NCBI GenBank assembly: GCA_016715405.1
Contig: JADKAE010000023.1
Location: 1-64,000 of the forward strand
Direction of reading: 5' to 3'
Length of the DNA: 64,000 bases
From: Saprospiraceae bacterium
Lineage (GTDB): Bacteria; Bacteroidota; Bacteroidia; Chitinophagales; Saprospiraceae
Shown: positions 36,613 through 45,788 of the stretch, piece after piece
Position numbering within the stretch: the stretch's first letter is position 1
Layout of the letters: the number at the start of each line of letters is the position of its first letter
Position numbers and translations under genes: made by a program
Notes under the pieces: model-generated
Database searches by the model: none
What the model saw: only the letters and a program-made list of their open reading frames with translations
Told to the model about the DNA's origin: nothing

Positions 36613-38294
36613 ATGAACAAAGTGCTTTTGAAAATAGTCGCGTTATTCGCCCCGCTTTGGCGCGGCGTGGGTGTAGATACCGGGCAGATGATGGCTATAC
36701 TCGAGGCCAGGCTGCTCATGGATGGGCGCAGGGTTTCCGTATTCGGCCAAAACCGGCAAACCGCTGAGCCGAAGCGCCAGGACCTGCTGGGCATGGCCGT
36801 TTTTTTCTTCATCGGCTTGTTTATGCTCACCTTGTTTGACGCCTTCAAACAACCCGCCACTGCCCTAACTGTATACTTCACCGTGTGGATGTTCATGCTG
36901 GCTATGACGCTCATCTCCGATTTCACCGATGTGCTCATCGACGTGCGGGACAACCTGATCATTCTTCCCCGTCCGGTAAGCGATCGAACTGTGGCCATAG
37001 CCCGGCTGTTGCATATCGGCATATATCTGTTTAAAATCACGCTGGCATATGTCATTCCGGCCCTGATTTTTACCAGCATCGCCTGGTGGCCGTTGGGCGG
37101 GCTTGTATTCATCTTACAGGTTTTTCTCAGCGAGATCATCGTTATCTTTTTTGTCAACCTCACCTATTTATTCATTCTACGCATTACCAGCCCCAAGCGC
37201 TTCCGTGAGATAATAAGTTGGTTTCAGATTGCTTTTTCGGTTATTGTACTCAGTTCTTATTATTTGCTGCCGCAATTGCTCGATTTTAGCACACTTCGGG
37301 AAGTTAACGTACTTGATATACCGGCCTCCTATTTTTTGCCTTCCACCTGGGTAGCCTCTCTATGGCCTATCATCGGCCAAGGCCAATGGAACGCCAACGT
37401 GTTGATGCTGGGCGCCCTGGCTTTTGTCACGCCCCTGGTGGCCATTTTCTGATATCAGAAGTACTGGCCAAACATTTCAACCGCAAGCTGATGGCGCTGG
37501 CAGAAGGCAGCAGCAGCGAACCTGAAAAAGAAAACAAGGCCGTTTTTGCAGCCCATAAAAATTACCGCGCTATGCTCGCCGGACTCGTAACCCGCACGCC
37601 GGCGGAACATGCCGCCTTTGAATGGGCTTGGGCCATGGCCACGAGAAGTCGCGATTACAAACTCAAATCGTATCCTTCGATGGCCTTTGCCGTTGTGTTA
37701 TTTTTCTATTACTCGTTGCAAGGAAGTGGCAGCTTACAAGACCGCTGGGCCGAAATGTCGGCGGGAAAATGGCACGTGCTGCTGATCTATCTGTGTTGGA
37801 TGACGCTGACAACTATGCTTTACAATAGCGTGTACACCAATAAACACAAAGCCGCCTGGATTTTCCACGCAAGTCCGCTCAAACACCCCGGGCCTTTATT
37901 CTCGGGCACTTTCCTGGCCATTCTCACGGGTTATTACACCCCATTTTTCCTGGTTATCGGCATTGGGATGATGTTTATCTGGGGCCTCGGCATTGCCCCC
38001 GATTTACTGTTGGGGTATGCCAATACGGTTTTCCTCACGCTGCTGGGCCAGCTGATGAGTTCCAAACGACTCCTCCCCTTTTCCAGTAGCTGGGCCAACC
38101 AGCGCAAGGGTTCCAATGTATTCATAGCTATATTAAGTATGCTGTTGATAGGCGTAATAGGTATGTTGCACTATTTCATCGCGGGTAAAATATGGATTAC
38201 CCTGCCCGTGGCGGTTGTCGTCGGATTTGGCAGCTGGGCGCTGCTACGATCCTACCGGCAGGTGAAGTGGTCTTCTGTTAATGAAATCATATAA
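36613..38294 (+). CDS. ABC-2-type permease (one frameshift)
   Basis: About 560 residues. The first frame (36613 to about 37450) has six or more hydrophobic helices (LLGMAVFFFIGLFMLTLF, VWMFMLAMTLISDFTDVLI, VFLSEIIVIFFVNLTYLFIL). Adding one T near 37447-37450 turns TPLVAIF-stop into VAIFLISEVLAKHFNRKL and continues in the second frame to 38294 with at least five more helices. The layout of cytoplasmic linker (GSSSEPEKENKAVFAAHKNY) between two membrane halves suggests one long permease rather than two genes. Together with the ATPase it forms an exporter of unknown substrate. Confidence 0.82.
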
Positions 38295-38326
38295 CCTGCA
38301 CTTATACTTCCAATAATTTTATCTTG

Positions 38327-39690
38327 ATGACACTTATGACAGCAGTAAAAAATATAACCCTGGTCGCTCTATTCCTTTTTCTGTCTGGATCAGGTTCTTG
38401 GGCGCAAATGCCGGTCATCCTGTCGCCACAGGAGCAGGCAAAAGTGCAGGATGAATGGCTCAAGAACAGGGTTGCAACCGTGCTGCCCGAGCTTATGCGT
38501 CGCAGCGGCATAGATATGTGGCTATTGATCGGCAGGGAATACAACGAAGACCCTGTGCTCAAAACCATGCTGCCGGCTACTTGGCTCTCTGCGCGCCGCA
38601 CTACCATGCTAGTCATCTACGACACCGGCGATACCCTCGAAACGCTGGCCTGTGCCCGCTACAACATCGGCGAGGTATTCCGCAACGCCTGGGACCCCGA
38701 GCGGCAGCCTGACCAGCGGCAGCGCCTGCGCGAAATTATTGCGACCCGAAGCGCGAAACGGCTCGGCGGCAACCGCTCAGCGCACTGGGGGCATGCCGAC
38801 GGGCTTTCATCCTTTCACTATGAGCAACGGCGCGAAGTACTGCCCGAAAAATTCCACTCCCGCATCGTATCGGCCGAAGCCCTGGCGGTAGGCTGGCTCG
38901 AAACCCGCACAGCGGCAGAGCTGGTAGTCTACGAGCAAATCTGCCGTATTGCGCACACCATCATCGCCGAAGGATTCTCCGAACAGGTCATACAACCCGG
39001 CATCACTACCACTGAAGATGTGGTGTGGTGGTATCGCCACCGCATCGAACAACTCGGCCTCGGCGCCTGGTTTCATCCTACGGTGGATGTACAGCGCAAA
39101 GACCCCGCCGCGACCGGCGAAAAGCGCAACTTCGCCAATCGCCCCGATCCGGAAGTCATTATGCCGGGCGATCTCATTCACGTAGATTTCGGGGTTAGCT
39201 ACCTGGGGCTCCACACCGACACCCAGGAAAACGCCTATGTGCTGCAAGCCGGCGAGACAGCGCCGCCCGCTTATATCGAAGCCGCCTACAACAAAGGGCT
39301 CCAGCTTATGGATATCCTCACCGGCGAATTTGCTACCGGCCGTACCGGCAACGAAATACTGGCCTCCACATTGGCAAAAGCCAAAGCAAAAGGCTTGCGG
39401 CCCAGTATCTACACCCACCCCATCGGCTACCACGGCCACGGCGCAGGGCCTACCATCGGCTTGTGGGACCAACAGGGCGGCGTGCCCAACAACGGCGATT
39501 ACCCGCTTTATCCCAATACCTGCTATGCTATAGAGCTCAACCACACCATCTTTGTACCGGAGTGGAACAAAGATATCCGCATTATGCTGGAGGAAAATGC
39601 CGTTTTCGACGGCAATACGGTACGCTATATCGACGGACGCCAACGGGAATTGTTTTTGATCCCCGCCCCGTGGCCACCCACGGGCAATAA
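38327..39690 (+). CDS. M24-family metallopeptidase (Xaa-Pro aminopeptidase-like), exported
   Basis: About 454 residues with a signal peptide (ITLVALFLFLSGSGSWA, then QMP); start at ATG 38327. The catalytic domain has the metal ligands in HVDFGVSYLGLHTDTQENAY (two Asp), HPIGYHGHGAGPTIG (His), CYAIELNHT (Glu) and IMLEENAVFDG (Glu), so all five are present. The end is the family RYIDGRQRELFLIP. Adding one C near 39661-39664 gives PRPVATHGQ and a stop at 39688-39690. Without it the frame runs into the next gene to make a 1114-residue protein. It probably trims peptides in the periplasm. Confidence 0.85.
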
Positions 39691-39700
39691 ACAATATGCT

Positions 39701-41668
39701 ATGCTACATTTCAGGATGTGGATTGCCCAACTATTGTGGTTTGGCGCAATGCCGGCAGCGGTTTACGCCCAATGGACCCCTATCCAAACCGGCATTCCCG
39801 GGAGTATGGCCGACCTGTATTTTACCAATGCCCAAACCGGGTTTATCGTGGGCGACCGCAGCATATACCGCAGCACCGACGCCGGAATGAATTGGTTGCC
39901 CGCAAGCTTCCAGGACGGCTCAGCCGAACAAGCGATTTATGACCGAACCCGTTTTCGCGCCGTTTATTTCTGTCCATCCATATGCAACAAAGGATACGCC
40001 GTTGGGCAGGATACGCTACTGCAGCAAGGCGTATGTTTTGAAACCAGCGATCTGGGGTTGTCGTGGCAAATCTTTCAGCCGGTGGCCAACCCGCCGGCAT
40101 CCTGGAACGACCTCGTGATCATTAACAACACCATATTTATGGGCGGCGACGGAGGCCGGTTTGTCATCAAACACCCTTTTAACCCCAACTGGACTGAAGC
40201 CACCACGCCGCCTTTGGGTGATATCCACTCAGTATGGTTTAGCGGCGCCTCGCCGGGGGGATTGACGGCTACCAGCCAGGGGCTCTATTATTCTTCTGAT
40301 GTAGGCGCCAACTGGGCGAAAGTAATCGACGGGCCTATGACCGGCGCAGTCGCAGGATTCTCAAAAGGATTCGCCGCCGGAGGTCATCAGCTATTCAGGG
40401 CGACCCCGCCAAATGCAGTGACGCCCTGGGCGCCGGTTTTCGAATTTCCCGATTCAGCCCAAACGTCGTGTTTGACGCTGCGCTGGTTTAGCGTAGAAGA
40501 CGCAAGCCTGGGCGGCGCCAACGGCGTGTACAAACGCATCGCAGACGAGGTATGGGAATGGCAGCCTTCCTCGCAAGGCTATCCCGTATGGGCTTTATTT
40601 TTTTTAAATAATCAAACCGGCTATGCCCTCAGTGAAAACGGAATTTTATTAAAAACAGAAAACGCAGGGGGCCCTACCCTGCCCTACGTAGATTTTGAAT
40701 ATCAAACCACCGGTTGTCTGGGTGATACCGTTGTTTTCAGACACAAAGGTTATAGCGGCAATACCTACCAATGGACAGTTAATGACAGCCTCATTGCCGG
40801 CGCCGGCGACAGCCTCGTCTGGCATTTTGATACGCCCGGCGTATATGAAATTGGGCTTACGGGCACAAATAGCGATTTGAGCAATACCTACACCCGGCAG
40901 ATAGTAATCACACCTTATCCAGATATTACCATGCCGGTATTTCCGCAGCAGGATACCCTGTGCCTGGATGACGATGCATTCATCATATTAGAAGACAGTC
41001 AGCCCGATGTACTTTATACTGTTTACCAACAGCCGGGGGCGGTGTTTGTCGATACGATTTCCGGCACGGGCGGCTCGTTATGGATATCTGTGGGTTCATT
41101 AGCTGCCGATGCGCAATACACCGTATCGGCTCAAAACATACAAAGCGGATGTTTCACCTTCTTTGGAGACACGCTAACCCTAACCGTTGTGTTGCCTCCC
41201 CAACCCGAAATAACACTTTTGGGCGATAGCCTGTACGTTTTGCCCGCTGATGCTGCCTCTTACGACTGGTATTACAATGAGCAACCCATACAGGAAGTGA
41301 ACGGGCCGGTATTGCCCCTGTTGGGAGAAGGTTCCTACAGCGTAATACTGACAGACAGCATTGGATGCAGGTCGGAGGCCTCGCCGTTAGTTGTCGTACT
41401 TATCGATGTGGATCAGCCCCGGAATGTCGTTTTTGAAGTGTTTCCCAATCCCAGCGATGGCCGCATGAGGTTTGTTTTTAATAATAATAAAATACCCCGC
41501 CGCATACATTTTTACGATTTGCTGGGGCGTTTGCGGTATTCGGTAGATTGGCCGAAGGGGGCAAGCAGCCAGATAGTAGAACTGCCTGCCGCTTTTCCCA
41601 GCGGTTATTTTTATTGGAAAGCGGAAGGTGAAAACTGGATAGAGAGCGGAAAAGGCATAAAAAGATAG
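39701..41668 (+). CDS. T9SS protein with Ycf48-like propeller
   Basis: 655 residues from ATG 39701, a good signal peptide (MWIAQLLWFGAMPAAVYA, then QW). Residues 25-320 contain propeller blades of the Ycf48/BNR kind (YFTNAQTGFIVGDRSIYRST, ETSDLGLSWQIF, YYSSDVGANWAKV, LFFLNNQTGYALSENG). A PKD-like domain lies near 340-420 (GNTYQWTVNDSLIAG, TPGVYEIGLTG). Ig-like repeats and a sorting domain follow (FEVFPNPSDGRMRFVF, FPSGYFYWKA). It starts 11 bases after the M24 stop and probably shares its transcript. The protein is expected at the surface. Confidence 0.85.
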   Translation: MLHFRMWIAQLLWFGAMPAAVYAQWTPIQTGIPGSMADLYFTNAQTGFIVGDRSIYRSTDAGMNWLPASFQDGSAEQAIYDRTRFRAVYFCPSICNKGYAVGQDTLLQQGVCFETSDLGLSWQIFQPVANPPASWNDLVIINNTIFMGGDGGRFVIKHPFNPNWTEATTPPLGDIHSVWFSGASPGGLTATSQGLYYSSDVGANWAKVIDGPMTGAVAGFSKGFAAGGHQLFRATPPNAVTPWAPVFEFPDSAQTSCLTLRWFSVEDASLGGANGVYKRIADEVWEWQPSSQGYPVWALFFLNNQTGYALSENGILLKTENAGGPTLPYVDFEYQTTGCLGDTVVFRHKGYSGNTYQWTVNDSLIAGAGDSLVWHFDTPGVYEIGLTGTNSDLSNTYTRQIVITPYPDITMPVFPQQDTLCLDDDAFIILEDSQPDVLYTVYQQPGAVFVDTISGTGGSLWISVGSLAADAQYTVSAQNIQSGCFTFFGDTLTLTVVLPPQPEITLLGDSLYVLPADAASYDWYYNEQPIQEVNGPVLPLLGEGSYSVILTDSIGCRSEASPLVVVLIDVDQPRNVVFEVFPNPSDGRMRFVFNNNKIPRRIHFYDLLGRLRYSVDWPKGASSQIVELPAAFPSGYFYWKAEGENWIESGKGIKR

Positions 41669-42133
41669 TCAAATCCAAGGCAAAAACATGCCGCTGGTCT
41701 TCTGGTATTCGGCGTAATCCGGATACCTCTCCTGCAACAAACTTTCCTCGTAACGCGCCTTCAAAATAAACAACACGAGCAGGCTTAGAAATACGATAAA
41801 CCGGAACGTATTTTCCGAGTAAAGGGCAAAACCCAGCGAAGCCCACAAGATGCCCGAGTATATGGGGTGGCGAACGTATTTGTATACGCCCGATCTGACC
41901 AACTTACCGCTCGATATAGGAGTTGGGAATGGCGAAAGGTTGGTATTAATAGCTAAAAATGCCAGTAAGGTGAGTACACTTGCGAAAATAGAAACGTACA
42001 ATCCAATCGTTCTCAACACATCAGTCACCTCGATATCTATAGCAGGTATCCTAATAATATACACGAAAAAAAGTACAAATTGCAAAACGACAAAAACAAC
42101 GTCTTTTTGGGCGGGTGTTCCTGTTGCGCTCAT
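41669..42133 (-). CDS. Isoprenylcysteine carboxyl methyltransferase-family membrane protein
   Basis: 154 residues with four hydrophobic helices (VVFVVLQFVLFFVYIIRI, LYVSIFASVLTLLAFLAI, GILWASLGFALY, FIVFLSLLVLFILKA). The conserved SAM-binding stretch GVYKYVRHPIYSGIL and the late EESLLQERYPDYAEY identify the ICMT/PEMT-like superfamily. In bacteria the substrate is seldom known; lipid or small-molecule methylation is plausible. Its stop coincides with the end of the convergent T9SS gene. Confidence 0.85.
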   Translation of the reverse strand: MSATGTPAQKDVVFVVLQFVLFFVYIIRIPAIDIEVTDVLRTIGLYVSIFASVLTLLAFLAINTNLSPFPTPISSGKLVRSGVYKYVRHPIYSGILWASLGFALYSENTFRFIVFLSLLVLFILKARYEESLLQERYPDYAEYQKTSGMFLPWI

Positions 42134-42156
42134 TTTACTGTTTTTTTTTGTAATTG

Positions 42157-42325
42157 TTTAGCGATTGGGTTTAGCGTTAGGGTTTAGCGATTGGGTTTAG
42201 CGTTAGGTTTAGCGTTAGGGTTTGGTTTTCTATATACACATACAGCTAAACCCAATCGCTAAACTGCGAACGCACTAAACCCAATCGCTAAACTGCGAAC
42301 GCACTAAACCCTACTAAACAATTAC
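42157..42325. repeat. 13-bp-word hairpin, sister of the 11702 array
   Basis: The left arm repeats TTTAGCGATTGGG and TTTAGCGTTAGGG (42158-42222). The right arm carries CCCAATCGCTAAA alternating with CTGCGAACGCACTAAA (42246-42325). The same two words and the same order occur at 11702-11925, so both come from one family. Confidence 0.92.
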
Positions 42326-42465
42326 GTTAATACAAAGGCATTTCCGCGAAGATAGTAAAACTATCGTAATACAAAAAAAGAACAAAAAAAATTTATTCGT
42401 TTAAACGAGTTTTGTTTGTTTTATTTAAATTATTACAAAAAAACGACCAATCCAGTGATCAAAGA
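42326..42465. other. AT-rich leader region upstream of ahcY
   Basis: No gene is visible between the hairpin and the ahcY promoter. The stretch is rich in A and T runs, as is common upstream of strong Bacteroidota promoters. Confidence 0.5.
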
Positions 42466-42496
42466 TTGACTTACCCTGTTGAAATAGCTAACTTTG
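42466..42496 (+). promoter_or_regulatory. Bacteroidota promoter for ahcY
   Basis: TTG at 42466-42468, 20 bases, then TAACTTTG at 42489-42496 matches the consensus. The start codon follows 35 bases later. No SAH-type riboswitch structure is apparent. Confidence 0.7.
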
Positions 42497-42530
42497 CACC
42501 TCGAATTTTAAAACTGTAAAAGACTTCTCA

Positions 42531-43844
42531 ATGCAGACTGTAGAAACAACAGTAAAGTACAAAGTAAAAGATATCACCCTGGCAGAATGGGGCCGCAAGG
42601 AAATCGAGCTGGCCGAAGCCGAAATGCCGGGTCTCATGGCTCTGCGCGAGCAATACGGCGCCTCTAAGCCCCTGCGCGGCGCGCGTATCGCCGGTTGCCT
42701 GCACATGACCATCCAGACCGCCGTATTGATCGAGACATTGCTCGAACTCGGCGCTGAAGTGAGCTGGTCGTCGTGCAATATCTTCTCTACGCAAGACCAT
42801 GCCGCTGCCGCTATTGCCGCCAAAGGCATCCCCGTTTACGCGTGGAAAGGTTTGAACGAAGAAGAATTCTGGTGGTGTATCGAGCAAACGCTGTACGCTT
42901 TTGAAGGCGGCCAACCGCTCAACATGATCCTCGACGACGGCGGCGACCTTACCAATATCGTATTGGACAAACACCCCGAACTCATCAACGATATCCGCGG
43001 CCTCAGCGAAGAAACCACCACAGGCGTACACCGCCTCTATGAGCGCGTAGAAAAAGGCACCCTACCCATGCCCGCCATCAACGTGAACGACTCGGTGACT
43101 AAATCGAAATTCGACAACAAATACGGCTGCAAAGAATCGCTGGTGGACGCCATCCGTCGCGCCACCGACATCATGATGGCCGGAAAAGTAGCCGTCGTAG
43201 CAGGTTACGGTGACGTAGGCAAAGGCTCTGCCGCCTCGCTGCGCGGCGCCGGCTGCCGCGTATTGGTCACCGAAATCGACCCCATCTGCGCCCTCCAGGC
43301 CGCCATGGACGGCTACGAAGTGACCAAGATGAGCAATGCCATCCCCAGAGCCGATATCATTGTGACTGCCACCGGCAACTGCGATATCGTGACGGGCGAG
43401 CACTTCCTGCTGATGAAAGACAAAGCCATCGTGTGCAATATCGGCCACTTCGACAACGAAATCGACGTAGCCTGGTTGAACGACAACTACGGCCATTCGC
43501 TGGTAAATATCAAACCGCAGGTAGACAAATACACCGTTAACGGCAAAGACTTGATCCTGCTGGCAGAAGGCCGCCTGGTAAACCTGGGCTGCGCCACCGG
43601 CCACCCCTCGTTTGTGATGTCGAACTCGTTTACCAACCAGGTCATTGCACAGATCGAACTGTGGACTAATGCCGACAATTACGAAAATAAGGTCTATACG
43701 CTGCCCAAACACCTCGATGAGCAGGTAGCGCGCCTCCACCTGGCCAAAATCGGCGTTCAGCTCGAAGAGTTGAATGACAAGCAGGCCAATTATATCGGCG
43801 TGAAGAAAGACGGTCCGTTTAAGCCGGAGTATTACCGGTATTAA
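42531..43844 (+). CDS. ahcY: Adenosylhomocysteinase
   Basis: 437 residues, complete. It hydrolyses S-adenosylhomocysteine to adenosine and homocysteine with tightly bound NAD. The N-terminal GARIAGCLHMTIQTAVLIET and SSCNIFSTQDHAAAAI motifs, the substrate-domain LDDGGDLT, the NAD-binding AGYGDVGKGSAASLRG and the C-terminal Lys-x-x-x-Tyr end (FKPEYYRY) are all present. Lys and Asp in the KSKFDNKYGCKESL segment belong to the active site. The frame is intact, unlike many neighbours. Two gene-end arrays flank the region, so it is probably transcribed alone. Confidence 0.97.
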   Translation: MQTVETTVKYKVKDITLAEWGRKEIELAEAEMPGLMALREQYGASKPLRGARIAGCLHMTIQTAVLIETLLELGAEVSWSSCNIFSTQDHAAAAIAAKGIPVYAWKGLNEEEFWWCIEQTLYAFEGGQPLNMILDDGGDLTNIVLDKHPELINDIRGLSEETTTGVHRLYERVEKGTLPMPAINVNDSVTKSKFDNKYGCKESLVDAIRRATDIMMAGKVAVVAGYGDVGKGSAASLRGAGCRVLVTEIDPICALQAAMDGYEVTKMSNAIPRADIIVTATGNCDIVTGEHFLLMKDKAIVCNIGHFDNEIDVAWLNDNYGHSLVNIKPQVDKYTVNGKDLILLAEGRLVNLGCATGHPSFVMSNSFTNQVIAQIELWTNADNYENKVYTLPKHLDEQVARLHLAKIGVQLEELNDKQANYIGVKKDGPFKPEYYRY

Positions 43845-43849
43845 CAGAG

Positions 43850-43932
43850 ATGGGAGTGTGGGAGAGTGGGAGTGTGGGAGTGTGAGAAAGTATATGATCT
43901 CACCCTCTCACCCTCTCGCCCTCCCCCCCTCA
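43850..43932. repeat. Tandem-octamer hairpin (GGGAGTGT)
   Basis: Units GGGAGTGT, GGGAGAGT and GTGAGAAA on the left (43853-43888) face CACCCTCT-type words on the right (43899-43932). It lies between ahcY and yidD; the yidD ATG is 10 bases downstream. Confidence 0.9.
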
Positions 43933-43942
43933 AAACAAAGCC

Positions 43943-44194
43943 ATGTCCAACATCTTCAAGTGGCTCTTCATCCTGCCCATTCGCTTTTACCAATACAGCA
44001 TCTCGCCGTTATTGGGGCCCAAGTGTCGGTTTCAGCCTACCTGTTCGCACTATATGGTGCAGGCCATCGAAGAGTGGGGCGTATTCAGGGGCGTTTGGCT
44101 GGGCTTGAAGCGCATATTCAAATGTCACCCGTGGGGGCCGTGGGGTTATGACCCGGTGCCGCCCAATCCAAAAAAAAATCACACCCATTCATGA
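43943..44194 (+). CDS. yidD: Membrane protein insertion efficiency factor YidD
   Basis: 83 residues, full length. The family pattern is complete: LPIRFYQYSISPLLGPKCRF, QPTCSHYMVQAIEEWGV, RGVWLGLKRIFKCHPWG and GYDPVP. It is a small amphipathic protein thought to help YidC insert inner-membrane proteins. Its TGA overlaps the ATG of the peptidase gene (ATGA), so the two are translationally coupled. Confidence 0.95.
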   Translation: MSNIFKWLFILPIRFYQYSISPLLGPKCRFQPTCSHYMVQAIEEWGVFRGVWLGLKRIFKCHPWGPWGYDPVPPNPKKNHTHS

Positions 44195-45684
44195 AAAAGT
44201 ACCCGCTGTTATTCACGTTCCTGCTTGGGACGCTTTTTTCCTATGCCCAAAACCAAACGCAGCCCGAACAAACGCTCAGCAAAGCCGAGATGGAGGCCCA
44301 CCTGCGCTTTCTGGCCAGCGATGACCTGAAAGGCCGCCGCACCGGCGAACCGGGCAACGATATTGCCGCCGCCTACATCGCCGCGCAACTGGCCGCCTAC
44401 GGCTACCAGTCCTTACCCGGCGCCGAGGGTTATTTCCAGCCCGTACCTTTAGAAAAAATTCAACCTCCTGTCAGCTCTTTTCTCCAAATCGGAAAAACCG
44501 CGTTAGAGCCCGGCAAAAACTTTCTGATACTGGGCGGCGGGGCCGTCGATGTAGAAACCCAGGCCGTCTTTGCCGGACAAGGCTGGGTGGATGAAGCCGC
44601 CGGCCACGACGATTACAAAGGACTCGACGTAAAAGGCAAAATCGTGTTCGTACTACCCGGCACGCCCGAAGGCAGCGAACCAGGCATCATCTTCCGGGCC
44701 ATGAAAACCAAACCCAGGCTGGCCGAAGCCCGCGGCGCCGTAGCCCTTATCGAGCTGTACCGCATGTCTTTCCCCTGGGGTATGTTTAGCCGCTATTTCG
44801 GACAGGAAAGTCTGCAGATCGCAAGCAAAGAGGCATCTTCCCAAATTACCTACGGCTGGCTCAAAGAGCCCGATAAAACGCTCATCGAAAGCATCCAAAA
44901 CAACAAAAAGACCAAGGTAAAGATCAGCAGCAGCGGATTGCGCCGCAAGGCCCTGCAAGTGCGCAACGTAGCCGGCGTTTTGCCCGGCGCCGATCCGCAG
45001 TTGAAAGAAGAATACATCCTGCTCAGCGCGCATTTCGACCATGTGGGCACCGGCGTGGGCCCCGAGGCATCAGCCGACACCATCTACAACGGCGCCCGCG
45101 ACAACGGTATGGGTACCGTGGCGTTGTTGGCCGCCGCCAAAAGTCTGGCCCTGCAACCGCCCGCTCGCTCGGTCATCATACTGGCCGTCAATGCCGAAGA
45201 AGTAGGCCTGCTCGGCAGCCAATACTACGCCGAAAACCCGCTCCTGCCACTCGACAAAACCGTCTTCAACCTCAATACCGACGGCGCGGGTTACAACGAC
45301 ACCACCGTAGTCGCCATCGTAGGCCACGGCCGCACCGGCGCCGACGCAGCAGTGGAACAGGCCACCCAATCCTTCGGGCTCGGCGTTTTTCCCAATCCCG
45401 CCCCCGAACAAAACCTGTTTGACCGCTCCGACAATGTATCGTTTGCCCGCAAGGGTATCCCGGCCCTCTGTTTCAGCCCCGGCGCCACCGGCTTTGACGA
45501 GGAAATCGGCAAATACTACCACCAAACCGCCGACAACCCCGAATCGGTCAATTTCGATTACCTGCAGCGCTTCTGCCAGGCTTTTGCGCTCACGGCACGC
45601 CATCTGGCAAATACGAGGGACAGCCTGTTCTGGAAGGCCGGGGATAAGTATGAGAAGGCGGGGAAGGCGTTGTATAATCGCTAG
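44191..45684 (+). CDS. M28-family zinc peptidase with PA insert, exported
   Basis: 497 residues with a signal peptide (YPLLFTFLLGTLFSYA, then QNQ). After a helical prefix (RFLASDDLKGRRTGEPGN) a PA-like domain covers about residues 115-240. The catalytic domain has the M28 zinc ligands: LLSAHFDHVG (His, Asp), GARDNGMGTVALL (Asp), AVNAEEVGLLGS (Glu-Glu), NLNTDGAGY (Asp) and YYHQTADNPESV (His). All are present, so it should be active as an aminopeptidase or dipeptidase in the periplasm. Its ATG overlaps the yidD stop. Confidence 0.92.
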   Translation: MKKYPLLFTFLLGTLFSYAQNQTQPEQTLSKAEMEAHLRFLASDDLKGRRTGEPGNDIAAAYIAAQLAAYGYQSLPGAEGYFQPVPLEKIQPPVSSFLQIGKTALEPGKNFLILGGGAVDVETQAVFAGQGWVDEAAGHDDYKGLDVKGKIVFVLPGTPEGSEPGIIFRAMKTKPRLAEARGAVALIELYRMSFPWGMFSRYFGQESLQIASKEASSQITYGWLKEPDKTLIESIQNNKKTKVKISSSGLRRKALQVRNVAGVLPGADPQLKEEYILLSAHFDHVGTGVGPEASADTIYNGARDNGMGTVALLAAAKSLALQPPARSVIILAVNAEEVGLLGSQYYAENPLLPLDKTVFNLNTDGAGYNDTTVVAIVGHGRTGADAAVEQATQSFGLGVFPNPAPEQNLFDRSDNVSFARKGIPALCFSPGATGFDEEIGKYYHQTADNPESVNFDYLQRFCQAFALTARHLANTRDSLFWKAGDKYEKAGKALYNR

Positions 45685-45788
45685 GCTGGAGGGGGCGACT
45701 TGGCGAGGGGGCGAGGGGGCGACTTGGCGAGGGGGCGACTTTGGGACTTTGGGACTGTACATCCGACCGCCGACTGCCGACTGCCGAA
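45685..45788. repeat. Two unrelated word arrays back to back
   Basis: The left side repeats GGCGACTT and GGCGAGGG (45690-45745), then GGGACTTT. The right side repeats CCGACTG (45765-45788). The sides do not pair. Each begins at the stop of its own gene: TAG-GCTGGAGG on the plus strand and TAA-TTCGGCAGTCGGCAG on the minus strand. Confidence 0.85.

Noticed and set aside
38807..39694. 295-residue frame on the minus strand
   Set aside because: It is antisense to the M24 peptidase gene, which has all its metal ligands; the antisense frame has no family features.
42321..42530. SAH-responsive riboswitch before ahcY
   Set aside because: No structured GC-rich leader exists; only a promoter and a 35-base leader are visible.
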